From assembly GCA_963546395.1 (NCBI GenBank), contig CAUUMS010000010.1, positions 6,872-70,871 on the forward strand: a stretch of DNA of 64,000 bases, in the 5' to 3' direction. Positions within the stretch are counted from its first letter, which is position 1. Every line of letters starts with the position of its first letter. Both the position numbers and the translations under genes were made by a program. The notes beneath the pieces are model-generated. The model saw nothing but the letters and a program-made list of their open reading frames with translations. It made no database searches and was not told the DNA's origin. This DNA is from Bacteroides_D sp963546395. GTDB lineage: Bacteria; Bacteroidota; Bacteroidia; Bacteroidales; CAJPTX01. Of this stretch, positions 15,533 to 22,962 are shown one piece after another.

Positions 15533-18043
15533 ATGACGAAATTCACTGCGCGGAGCTGCGCACTGCGTCGAAACGTTATTCTCTTAGTTCTTCTGTCGAT
15601 TACGAGTTTTGCCCTGGCGCAGGGTAAGGGGGATGAGTTCTCCTACGGGAATCCGCAACGTTTCGTCATTAAGGACATCAACGTCACGGGGGTGCAGTAT
15701 GCGGATCCGGCCGTGCTGCTCGACATGATCGGTTTGGCTAAGGGGGATACCATAGAGCTGCCCGGGGCGAAGGTTACGGCTGCCATCAAAAAGCTGTGGC
15801 AGCAAAATCTGTTCTCAGGGGTTGACATCCGGGCAGGACATGTGGAGAATGAGTTTGTCACGCTCGAGGTGGTGCTCACGGAGCAGCCTCGCATTTCGAG
15901 TATTGAGTTTCAGGGTGCCAAGCGCACTGCGCGTGACGATTTGAAAGAGAAGCTCAATCTGCGTATCGGTCAGCAGGCGGCCCCCAGCACGCTGGATGCT
16001 GCGAAGCGCATGATTATGAAGTACTACCTCGACAAGGGGTATCGCAATGCGCAGGTGGAAGTACGACAGCAGCCTGACACGGCCTTCAAGAATGCCTCGA
16101 AGGTGTTCTTTGTGATCAATCGGGGGAAGAAGGTGAAGGTCAAGAGCATTGATTTCGAGGGGAATACGGCCTTTACTGATGGCAAACTTCGCTGGAAGGG
16201 GTTCAAGAGCACGAAGCGTCTCAGCTGGAATATCTTCCGATCGGCGAAGTTTATTGAGGACAAGTATCGGGCCGACCTCGGGAATCTGATCACCTACTAC
16301 AATCGGTATGGCTACCGTGATGCGAGGGTGACGATGGATACCGTATACACGGTGGCCCCGAACCGTTTAGGTATTCGGGTGCAGATTGACGAGGGCCCCA
16401 AGTACTACATCCGTGATATTAAGTGGGTGGGGAATACGGTTTACCCGGCTGAGACGCTCACTAGCGTCCTCGGGATGAAGAAGGGGGACGTGTATGACCA
16501 GTCGCTCCTCGAGAAACGGCTGTTCACCGATGAGAATTCAATTCTGACGGGGTACCAGGATAACGGCTATCTCTTCTTTAGCCTTACTCCTGTGGAGACT
16601 AATGTGGAGAATGACTCGGTGACGCTGGAGATGCGCCTCTTCGAGGGGCCACAGGCTACCATTAACAATGTGGCCATCTTCGGCAATACGCGTACCAACG
16701 AGAATGTGATCCGCCGCGAGCTCCGTTCGTACCCAGGCGAGCTGTTTAGCCGAACCAATATCATTCGCTCTGTTCGCGAGCTGGCCAACCTGGGGTATTT
16801 CAATCCCGAGGCACTCGATGTGCGGCCAGTGCCCAATGCGGCCAATGGGACAGTGGACATCAACTACACGGTGGAGGAGAAGTCGAGCGACCAGCTTGAG
16901 CTTTCCGCTGGCTGGGGTGGCGGTATGTTTGTGGGTACGATCGGGGTGCGTTTTGGTAACTTCAGCATTAGGCAGCTGTTCAATCGCAAGGCTTGGCGCC
17001 CGGTGCCCTCGGGAGATGGGCAGAGCTTGGCGATACGTGGTACCACCAATGGGCAGCAGTACCGAGCGGTTAATGTCTCCTTCACGGAGCCGTGGCTAGG
17101 TGGTCGGCGCCCGACCAATCTGACGCTGTCGTTCTTCCACTCGGTGACGGACTACTCGAAGTATATCTGGCGGCCATCTAGCGACTACTTCAAGGTGACG
17201 GGGGGCTCCATCGGGGTTGGTACGCGCCTGAAGTGGCCTGATGACTACTTTACGATTTACTCGGCCCTTTCGTTCCAGAATTACAGCCTGCGTAACTGGC
17301 GCTCGGAGTTCCTGTTCACAGATGGTGAGGCTAACAATTTTAGCCTTCAGCTCACGTGGGCGCGTAACTCGGTGGATCAGCTCATCTATCCTCGCTCGGG
17401 TTCCAACTTCTCCATTACACTCCAGGCGACACCGCCATACTCGTACTTCAATGGGAAGGATTACGAGTCGCCGTCTATGACCCCGCAGGAGCGTTACCAC
17501 TGGGTGGAGTACCACAAATGGACTTCGCGAGCGCAGTGGTACACGTCGCTGTGGAAGGATCTCGTACTCTACCTCAATGCGCAGTTTGGGTATCTGGGGT
17601 ACTATAATCACAAGGTGGGCTACTCGCCCTTCGAGGGGTTCACGCTGGGGGGGGATGGCCTCACGGGCTACAACTACATCTACGGGCGTGAAGCCATAGG
17701 GCTGCGTGGCTATGCCAACGGGTCGCTCACGCCAGTTCAGCCCGGTGGGGTGCAGATTGCCAACGTGTACAATAAGTTCACGCTGGAGCTGCGGTACCCT
17801 ATTATCCTCAAGCCTCAGTCGAGCATTTACATGCTCGTCTTCGCAGAGGCTGGGAACTCGTGGTATGAATTCAATCGCTACAACCCGTTCGATATGCGGC
17901 GGTCGGTGGGGGCCGGATTCCGGGTGTTCCTACAGATTGTCGGTATGCTCGGCTTTGACATCGGTTACGGATTCGATGAGATTCGGAATCAGCCCAACGC
18001 CAATAAGTGGCAGCCACACTTCATCATTGGGTTCCCATTCTAG
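15533..18043 (+). CDS. bamA: Outer membrane protein assembly factor BamA
   Basis: About 836 residues: a signal peptide (RRNVILLVLLSITSFALAQ), five POTRA-like repeats (about residues 40-430, e.g. FVIKDINVTGVQYADPAVL and IRDIKWVGNTVYPAETLTS), then a 16-strand Omp85 barrel. The barrel has the conserved region near GLRGYANGSLTPV (the VRGF/Y motif of the Omp85 lid loop), and the protein ends in a typical F-terminated strand (HFIIGFPF). It inserts barrel proteins into the outer membrane. The frame is open to 15428, but that extension lacks a signal sequence. It is followed by two Skp-like chaperone genes. Confidence 0.95.
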   Translation: MTKFTARSCALRRNVILLVLLSITSFALAQGKGDEFSYGNPQRFVIKDINVTGVQYADPAVLLDMIGLAKGDTIELPGAKVTAAIKKLWQQNLFSGVDIRAGHVENEFVTLEVVLTEQPRISSIEFQGAKRTARDDLKEKLNLRIGQQAAPSTLDAAKRMIMKYYLDKGYRNAQVEVRQQPDTAFKNASKVFFVINRGKKVKVKSIDFEGNTAFTDGKLRWKGFKSTKRLSWNIFRSAKFIEDKYRADLGNLITYYNRYGYRDARVTMDTVYTVAPNRLGIRVQIDEGPKYYIRDIKWVGNTVYPAETLTSVLGMKKGDVYDQSLLEKRLFTDENSILTGYQDNGYLFFSLTPVETNVENDSVTLEMRLFEGPQATINNVAIFGNTRTNENVIRRELRSYPGELFSRTNIIRSVRELANLGYFNPEALDVRPVPNAANGTVDINYTVEEKSSDQLELSAGWGGGMFVGTIGVRFGNFSIRQLFNRKAWRPVPSGDGQSLAIRGTTNGQQYRAVNVSFTEPWLGGRRPTNLTLSFFHSVTDYSKYIWRPSSDYFKVTGGSIGVGTRLKWPDDYFTIYSALSFQNYSLRNWRSEFLFTDGEANNFSLQLTWARNSVDQLIYPRSGSNFSITLQATPPYSYFNGKDYESPSMTPQERYHWVEYHKWTSRAQWYTSLWKDLVLYLNAQFGYLGYYNHKVGYSPFEGFTLGGDGLTGYNYIYGREAIGLRGYANGSLTPVQPGGVQIANVYNKFTLELRYPIILKPQSSIYMLVFAEAGNSWYEFNRYNPFDMRRSVGAGFRVFLQIVGMLGFDIGYGFDEIRNQPNANKWQPHFIIGFPF

Positions 18044-18098
18044 CGTTTGTGCATGAAGTTTCACCGTTTGGGTGTCTTTTACTCTCAATACTAAAGCC

Positions 18099-18611
18099 AT
18101 GAACGTACGCCATCTGCTGATTGCCCTTTTGCTACTTGCGCCCATGGCCATTCAGGCGCAAAAGATCGCTTTTGTCGATACGGAGTATATTCTCAATAAG
18201 ATCCCCACGTACCGGTCGGCCCGGGAGCAGGTGGATAAGCTCTCCAAGCAGTACCAGAGTGAGGTAGAGCAGGGGTACGCTGATGTGGAGAAGATGGTGA
18301 AGGACTACCAGGCTGAGCAGGTGCTACTCACGCCGGAGATGCGTCAGAAGCGTCAGCAGGGTATCCTCGATGCCGAGAAGCGGGTGAAGGAGCTCCAGGA
18401 AAAGTACTTCGGTCGTGAAGGCCTTCTGTTCAAGAAGCAAGAGGAGCTGATAAAGCCCATACAGGATCAGGTGTACTCAGCCGTCAAGGAGCTGGCCAAT
18501 GAGGACGGCTATGCGGCCATCTTCGACGTGTCGGCCTCCACGGCAATTCTTTACAGCAGCCCGAGGTACGATAAGAGCGACGAGCTGCTGAAGAAGATGG
18601 GCTACAACTAG
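18099..18611 (+). CDS. Skp/OmpH-family periplasmic chaperone (first copy)
   Basis: About 170 residues: a signal peptide (MNVRHLLIALLLLAPMAIQAQ), then the OmpH/Skp start KIAFVDTEYILNKIP, a long helical coiled coil (about 40-120) forming the tentacles, and a C-terminal strand region (AAIFDVSASTAILYSS). Skp holds unfolded outer membrane proteins for delivery to BamA, encoded just upstream. An in-frame ATG at 18072 would place extra residues before the signal peptide; 18099 is preferred. Confidence 0.9.
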   Translation: MNVRHLLIALLLLAPMAIQAQKIAFVDTEYILNKIPTYRSAREQVDKLSKQYQSEVEQGYADVEKMVKDYQAEQVLLTPEMRQKRQQGILDAEKRVKELQEKYFGREGLLFKKQEELIKPIQDQVYSAVKELANEDGYAAIFDVSASTAILYSSPRYDKSDELLKKMGYN

Positions 18612-18662
18612 GCTTGCGTCCGTAAATTCGTTACCACGTATTCCATAAATAAGAGACTTTCC

Positions 18663-19190
18663 ATGAGACGGATCCTTTTGATATCACTCTTCCTGCTGGC
18701 CCCGCTGGGCATGCTCCTTGCGCAGGGGCCCTACAAGTTCGCTCACATCGAATCGCAGGCGTTGCTCAACTCCATGCCAGAGCGGGATTCGGCAATGGCT
18801 AAGCTGAAGACGCTAGAGCAGGAGCTTTCCGACCAGATGGAGCAGCTGCAGGTGGAGCTCAATAAGAAGTACCAGGATTACATGCAGAAGCGGGAGACAT
18901 TGACTCCGTCGATGCGTGAGACCAAGGAGAAGGAGATTACTGAGCTGCAACAACGCTTGCAGGAGTATCAGGTGGCCTCGGAACGCGATTTCCGGGATAT
19001 GCAAGGCAAGCTTATGCAGCCGATCGTTGAGAAGGCCCAGGCTGCCATTCGCAAGGTAGGTAAGGAGAATGGATTCCTGTACGTATTCGACAAGAGTCTC
19101 GGTGCACTCCTCTATGAATCCAGCGAGAGCGTTGACCTCTTGCCGATGGTGCAGAAGGAGCTAGGCATTAAGCCTACTGCTAAGAAGTAG
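18663..19190 (+). CDS. Skp/OmpH-family periplasmic chaperone (second copy)
   Basis: 175 residues with a signal peptide (RRILLISLFLLAPLGMLLAQ), the family start YKFAHIESQALLNSMPERD, a coiled-coil core (about 40-130) and the C-terminal segment FLYVFDKSLGALLYESS. It is a paralogue of the gene 51 nt upstream, similar in layout but clearly diverged. Tandem OmpH genes after bamA are usual in Bacteroidota. Confidence 0.9.
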   Translation: MRRILLISLFLLAPLGMLLAQGPYKFAHIESQALLNSMPERDSAMAKLKTLEQELSDQMEQLQVELNKKYQDYMQKRETLTPSMRETKEKEITELQQRLQEYQVASERDFRDMQGKLMQPIVEKAQAAIRKVGKENGFLYVFDKSLGALLYESSESVDLLPMVQKELGIKPTAKK

Positions 19191-19210
19191 CCCCCTGATC
19201 GGGGAGTGAG

Positions 19211-20053
19211 ATGCTGTGTGCACATTCTGAATCTTGCTCCCCCGAGCAATCGGGATCTCATCCTTCATCGGGCCTGATAGGAGTACTCGATTCGGGAGTT
19301 GGGGGGATGACAATTCTTGTACGGCTGGTGGGGCGTATGCCTCACCGGCCGTACGTGTATTTTGCCGATACGGCCTGGTGCCCCTACGGCCCGAGGCCAC
19401 GCAGCGAGGTGGCGCAGCGCACGTTGACCATTGCTGAGGAGCTGCTACGTCTGGGCTGCTCTATGATTGTGGTGGCATGCAATACGGCCACATCAGCTGC
19501 CATCACACTGCTGCGTGAACGGTTACCTGTGCCTATCGTGGGGATGGAGCCTGCCGTAAAACCCGCAGTATTGGCCACGAGAACGGGACATATTGCTGTG
19601 CTCGGAACACGTGGCACCCTCCAAGGCGATAAGCTCAGGCAACTGGAGATGCAACATGCAGGCCACGTGACAGTGCATCACGTGGAGGGAGCAGGGCTCG
19701 TGGAACTCGTGGAGAGCGAGCAGTATGACTCTCCTGCAACTGCCGCACGCTTGCAGGAGATCTGGCATCCTTTGCGCCCATTCCCTATCGATCAGGTCGT
19801 CTTGGGTTGTACGCACTACCCATTTATTCGTCCAGCCCTCGAGCAATGCCTGGGCAGTGGGGTGGGGATCGTTGATCCCGCAGATGCCGTGGCTGCCCGT
19901 GCTGTATCCTTGGCTGAGGCGCAGCCCCTCTCGTTGCCCGTGCGTAGTGATGATGCGCAACCCTCGATTACATTCTTGTCATCTGCTGGGGTTGATGAGG
20001 TGCCGAGGATGCAGCGCTTTTACGAGGCATACTCGGCGTGTATCCGCCCGTGA
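19211..20053 (+). CDS. murI: Glutamate racemase
   Basis: A 280-residue enzyme supplying D-glutamate for peptidoglycan. The two catalytic cysteines are visible in VVACNTATSAA and LGCTHYPFI, with the N-terminal GVLDSGVGGMTIL and YFADTAWCPYGPR motifs. The first 20 residues are unusual and poorly conserved in appearance, but no better start is seen. It starts 20 nt after the second skp gene and probably ends that transcription unit. Confidence 0.95.
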   Translation: MLCAHSESCSPEQSGSHPSSGLIGVLDSGVGGMTILVRLVGRMPHRPYVYFADTAWCPYGPRPRSEVAQRTLTIAEELLRLGCSMIVVACNTATSAAITLLRERLPVPIVGMEPAVKPAVLATRTGHIAVLGTRGTLQGDKLRQLEMQHAGHVTVHHVEGAGLVELVESEQYDSPATAARLQEIWHPLRPFPIDQVVLGCTHYPFIRPALEQCLGSGVGIVDPADAVAARAVSLAEAQPLSLPVRSDDAQPSITFLSSAGVDEVPRMQRFYEAYSACIRP

Positions 20054-20099
20054 TGCGAGGTGCCATCGTCTCCTAAGGAGAGCATCGTGCGACTCGCAT
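20053..20099 (+). terminator. Stem-loop at the end of murI
   Basis: Starts at the last base of the murI stop codon. The outer arms are ATGCGAG (20053-20059) and CTCGCAT (20093-20099); the inner arms are TCTCC / GGAGA around TAA. There is no T-run, so it may stabilise the message end or act as a factor-dependent terminator rather than a classic intrinsic one. Confidence 0.35.
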
Positions 20100-20676
20100 A
20101 GGGGAGCTCTACAAAGGCGATCCAAGAGCAATCCCCCCTCACTGTCGACGCTAGGCATAATTGCTTTTCTGGCAGTGGTGAAAGTAGTTCAAGGATTTTC
20201 GGGGAGGTCTTGCTATCCACATCCCTAGAGGATGTGAACGATTTTCTAGTGCTCTCGCGCAGAGAGAGGTTGATTGCTGGTGCCATGCAGTGCGAGGTTT
20301 CGCCTATGCATCCCATGTGCGCACGCAGAAGCCATGCACTCGCAGAGGTATAGCCGATGGTGCCGTCCCACCGTTCATGGACGAAAGAGGCCAGTTTACC
20401 CCAACATTTACACCGCCCATACGTGCAGATTGCCGATAAAGCATGCCGATAGGGGTACAAAATGTAAACAAGGCCACGAGATTTTTCTCGTGGCGAAAAC
20501 TGTGCAGTCTATTGTATTACTGTGCTTTAGATGTCATACAGCCCGCGATGCTAAAAATACCTAGACAGCGGTAGAGGCTCAGTATGCCCACTATTTATAC
20601 CTTTGCGACCGCAAGTGGGATGGTAAGTCTCGCTTGCGAATTGCAGTAGTCGATGAACCTCATAACCATTTAAGAC
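20100..20676. other. Structured, gene-less gap between murI and the lipoprotein/barrel pair
   Basis: No credible gene is seen in about 580 bp. It contains several perfect hairpins: CACATCC / GGATGTG at 20218-20236, CTCTC / GAGAG at 20252-20266, and a 9-bp stem GCCACGAGA / TCTCGTGGC with a TTTT loop at 20473-20494. The last third (about 20440-20620) is AT-rich and ends with a -7 element at 20598-20605. A structured RNA is possible but not recognised. Confidence 0.45.
20598..20605 (+). promoter_or_regulatory. -7 element of the lipoprotein/barrel pair
   Basis: TACCTTTG (within TATACCTTTGCG) about 71 nt before the ATG at 20677. A CGCAAG / CTTGCG stem can form in the leader just downstream. Confidence 0.55.
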
Positions 20677-21213
20677 ATGAAGACTGCTTTCCGTTCCTTG
20701 CTGGTCCTCGGGGCCGCTGCTGTTGTCCTCCTCCCATCGTGCAAGAAGGACATTGAGAACTCCGCCGCTAAGCTGGATGACTCCAAGAAGGCTACTGTAA
20801 AGCTGATCCTTGGGGCCAACACCAACGACAAGACCACCAACGATCCTACGGTGAACCCGCAGGGCGTGTTGCAGGAAGTGCCTGCTGGCGCCAAGGCTAC
20901 GTTCACGGTAACGAACATGGACAACTTTGGTGTTTCTGCCGCTGCTGCTCCCCTTTACTTCGAGCTCGAGCTATCGGGTAAGGAAGCCTCCATTGAGCTG
21001 CCTACCTCGGCCAAGAGCATTACCTACAAGGTTACCTTCAGCGATGTAACGGCTGTGCAGACCAACGCTGCTGGCAACCAGGCTGATGACAAGGGGATTC
21101 CCTTCCTGAAGCGCTACGGTGCCGATGAGCAGCAGGTTACCATTCTCCCTGGCGAAACGAAGTACATCTCCGTTGAGTACAAGGTGAAGGGCTCTGGCTA
21201 CGTTACGAAGTAA
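20677..21213 (+). CDS. Lipoprotein of unknown function
   Basis: 178 residues. The lipoprotein signal is MKTAFRSLLVLGAAAVVLLPSC, with a clear lipobox and lipidated Cys22, followed by a KKDIENSAAK linker. The mature part is Ala/Thr/Asn/Lys-rich and beta-like, ending in EYKVKGSGYVTK. Codon choice is restricted (many ctg, aag, acc, gct codons) compared with neighbours, suggesting strong expression. The gene is 30 nt upstream of an outer membrane barrel gene with the same codon flavour, and the pair ends at a strong terminator, so they probably form one highly expressed operon. No family is recognised. Confidence 0.8.
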   Translation: MKTAFRSLLVLGAAAVVLLPSCKKDIENSAAKLDDSKKATVKLILGANTNDKTTNDPTVNPQGVLQEVPAGAKATFTVTNMDNFGVSAAAAPLYFELELSGKEASIELPTSAKSITYKVTFSDVTAVQTNAAGNQADDKGIPFLKRYGADEQQVTILPGETKYISVEYKVKGSGYVTK

Positions 21214-21243
21214 TTGCAAACCTAGGTTACAAACGCACGGACA

Positions 21244-22146
21244 ATGAAGAAGCTAATTTCGCTGTTGGCGGTATGTGCCCTGGGGGTATCATTTGCCGCT
21301 GCGCAGGAGGGGATACCCGTCGATGAGCAGGAGCAAATGCTCGAGCAGCCCAAGAGGGTCATATCCACCACGCATCCTGCGGCAGGGACGATCGGTGTGG
21401 GCATCGAGGCTGATCCTATTCTCGACTACATCGGCAACATGTTCAACAATAGCTCCAGCAATAACAGCCGTTCGCACTGGGGCCGTCACACGCCGACCAT
21501 CTACCTCCGCTACTTCCTGAAGGACAATGCGGCCATACGTGTGCGCCTCAACTTCCGGACGACGAGCGACACCTACATTCGTCAGGTTGCCGACCAGGCC
21601 GCTTTGGTGCTGGATCCCCTCTCCAACAAGCAGGTAGAGGACAAGCTCACCAAGACGATCAACAACTACACCATTGGGGTTGGCTACCAGATGTTCCGCG
21701 GTGGCGATCGCCTGAAGGGTTTCTATGGTGCTGACGTATTCTACGGCTTCTCGAACGAGAACCGCACCTGGGCCTGGGGTAACAAGATGAATGCGCTGAA
21801 CCCGAACCCGCTTTCGACGACGGATTTCGAGAATCTCTCTACGCCTGCAGCTCCGCTGGCTGAGCGTGACTTGACCCTCACCGGCTCCAAGGCGCACACC
21901 TTCGGTGTTAACGTCTTCACCGGTGCTGAGTACTACTTCATTCCCCAGGCCTGCATAGGCTTTGAGGTTGGGGTAGGCCTCTCTGGCCGTGTGGCTGGCA
22001 AGGGCAAGCGTACCTTCGAGAAGATGGCCGTTAACGTGTATGACGAGCAGGTTCGTACGGTAGAAGAAGGCTGGGCTTCGAATGTCACCTTCTCCACCAA
22101 GGTGCCCGTTACCTACGGTAATTTCTACTTCGTATTCCATTTCTAG
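21244..22146 (+). CDS. Outer membrane beta-barrel protein, probably abundant
   Basis: 300 residues: a signal peptide (MKKLISLLAVCALGVSFAAAQ), then barrel-like sequence with motifs TIYLRYFLKDNAAIRVRLNF, YTIGVGYQMF and HTFGVNVFTGAEYYFIPQACIGFEVGVGLSG, ending YGNFYFVFHF with a C-terminal aromatic. The pattern is that of small Bacteroidota OmpW/OmpA-like porin-type barrels without a peptidoglycan-binding domain. Codon use is biased towards common codons. It is co-directional with the upstream lipoprotein and followed by a perfect 14-bp terminator. The exact role is unknown. Confidence 0.8.
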   Translation: MKKLISLLAVCALGVSFAAAQEGIPVDEQEQMLEQPKRVISTTHPAAGTIGVGIEADPILDYIGNMFNNSSSNNSRSHWGRHTPTIYLRYFLKDNAAIRVRLNFRTTSDTYIRQVADQAALVLDPLSNKQVEDKLTKTINNYTIGVGYQMFRGGDRLKGFYGADVFYGFSNENRTWAWGNKMNALNPNPLSTTDFENLSTPAAPLAERDLTLTGSKAHTFGVNVFTGAEYYFIPQACIGFEVGVGLSGRVAGKGKRTFEKMAVNVYDEQVRTVEEGWASNVTFSTKVPVTYGNFYFVFHF

Positions 22147-22188
22147 GAATCGGAGATGCGGCGCACATTAGTGCGCTAGCTAAGCACT

Positions 22189-22226
22189 AACGAGGCGCAG
22201 GGTACACCCTGCGCCTCGTTTTTATT
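22189..22226 (+). terminator. Strong intrinsic terminator after barrel gene
   Basis: AACGAGGCGCAGGG (22189-22202), loop TACA, CCCTGCGCCTCGTT (22207-22220): a perfect 14-bp stem followed by TTTATTTG. It lies 42 nt after the stop of the barrel gene. Confidence 0.9.
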
Positions 22227-22545
22227 TGTTTGTGCATACTCCCTCATACTCCCCAAATCAGCGTCGTAATTACCGGGTATGGACACCGAATGCCCTTTTG
22301 GCCACTGCGTATTATCATCCGTCAGAGCCTTCCATCCGCATTGCGTAGGAGTGGTCGCCCACCAGCGGTAGGATAGCATCACGCATTGTGAATTCCCTCC
22401 TTAGCTAGCGATTCCCTCCTCTGGCCCAGATTATTGCGCATTGAGGATGTCTCCCAGTGGAGGACAGGAGAACTCAAGTGTCCTGGTGACTGGCATGCGT
22501 CTCAACGTCCAGCCTTACTCGGGAGTCCACTCGCAGCATAAAGCA
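22227..22545. other. Gap between two terminators, nothing recognised
   Basis: About 320 bp lying between the terminators of two convergent units. A 68-codon frame on the minus strand overlaps this gap, but it has no supporting signal. No palindrome copy, promoter or RNA gene is seen. Confidence 0.5.
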
Positions 22546-22579
22546 ACAGGGCCACTTGCCATACGGCAAGCGGCCCTGT
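22546..22579 (-). terminator. Intrinsic terminator of dnaE-trxA
   Basis: Read on the minus strand, ACAGGGCCGCTTGCC, loop GTAT, GGCAAGTGGCCCTGT: a 15-bp stem with one mismatch, followed by TGCTTTATG. It lies about 28 nt beyond the trxA stop. Confidence 0.75.
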
Positions 22580-22607
22580 GCACACTAAATATCCGGGAGA
22601 CAATCCC

Positions 22608-22925
22608 CTAGAACAGCTTCTCTAGCTTCTCCACGAGCACATGCTTAGGAGCTGCGCCAACCTGCTTATCCTTCACTTCCCCGTTGACGAGGAACAGAAC
22701 CGTGGGAATATTCCGGATCCCGAACTTGCTGGCTAGCGTGGGATTATTATCCACATCCACCTTGCCGATCACAGCCCGCCCGTCAAATTCTTGCGACATC
22801 TCGTCTACGAGCGGCCCTAGCATGCGGCACGGGCCACACCACTCCGCCCAGAAATCCAACACCACCGGCTTGTCCGACTGCTGCACAAGCTCCACAAAGT
22901 TCGCATCCGTTATTTCCAGTGCCAT
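22608..22925 (-). CDS. trxA: Thioredoxin
   Basis: A 105-residue cytoplasmic thioredoxin that reduces disulfides in client proteins, including thiol peroxidases such as those encoded at 49669 and 52928. The active site WCGPC has Cys30 and Cys33; the cis-proline segment is NIPTVLFL. Length is standard. The gene starts 37 nt after the dnaE stop and shares its direction and terminator, so it is probably in the dnaE operon. Confidence 0.97.
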   Translation of the reverse strand: MALEITDANFVELVQQSDKPVVLDFWAEWCGPCRMLGPLVDEMSQEFDGRAVIGKVDVDNNPTLASKFGIRNIPTVLFLVNGEVKDKQVGAAPKHVLVEKLEKLF

Positions 22926-22962
22926 AGTTCGTTCGTTTGTCGTTAGTAGAATAAAACTCGCA

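Noticed and set aside
20274..20564. 96-codon frame in the murI-downstream gap
   Set aside because: No promoter, signal or family feature; it crosses the 9-bp hairpin at 20473 and has non-coding-like composition.
22176..22382. 68-codon frame on the minus strand
   Set aside because: It overlaps the strong terminator of the barrel gene, has no promoter or start context, and no recognisable motif.
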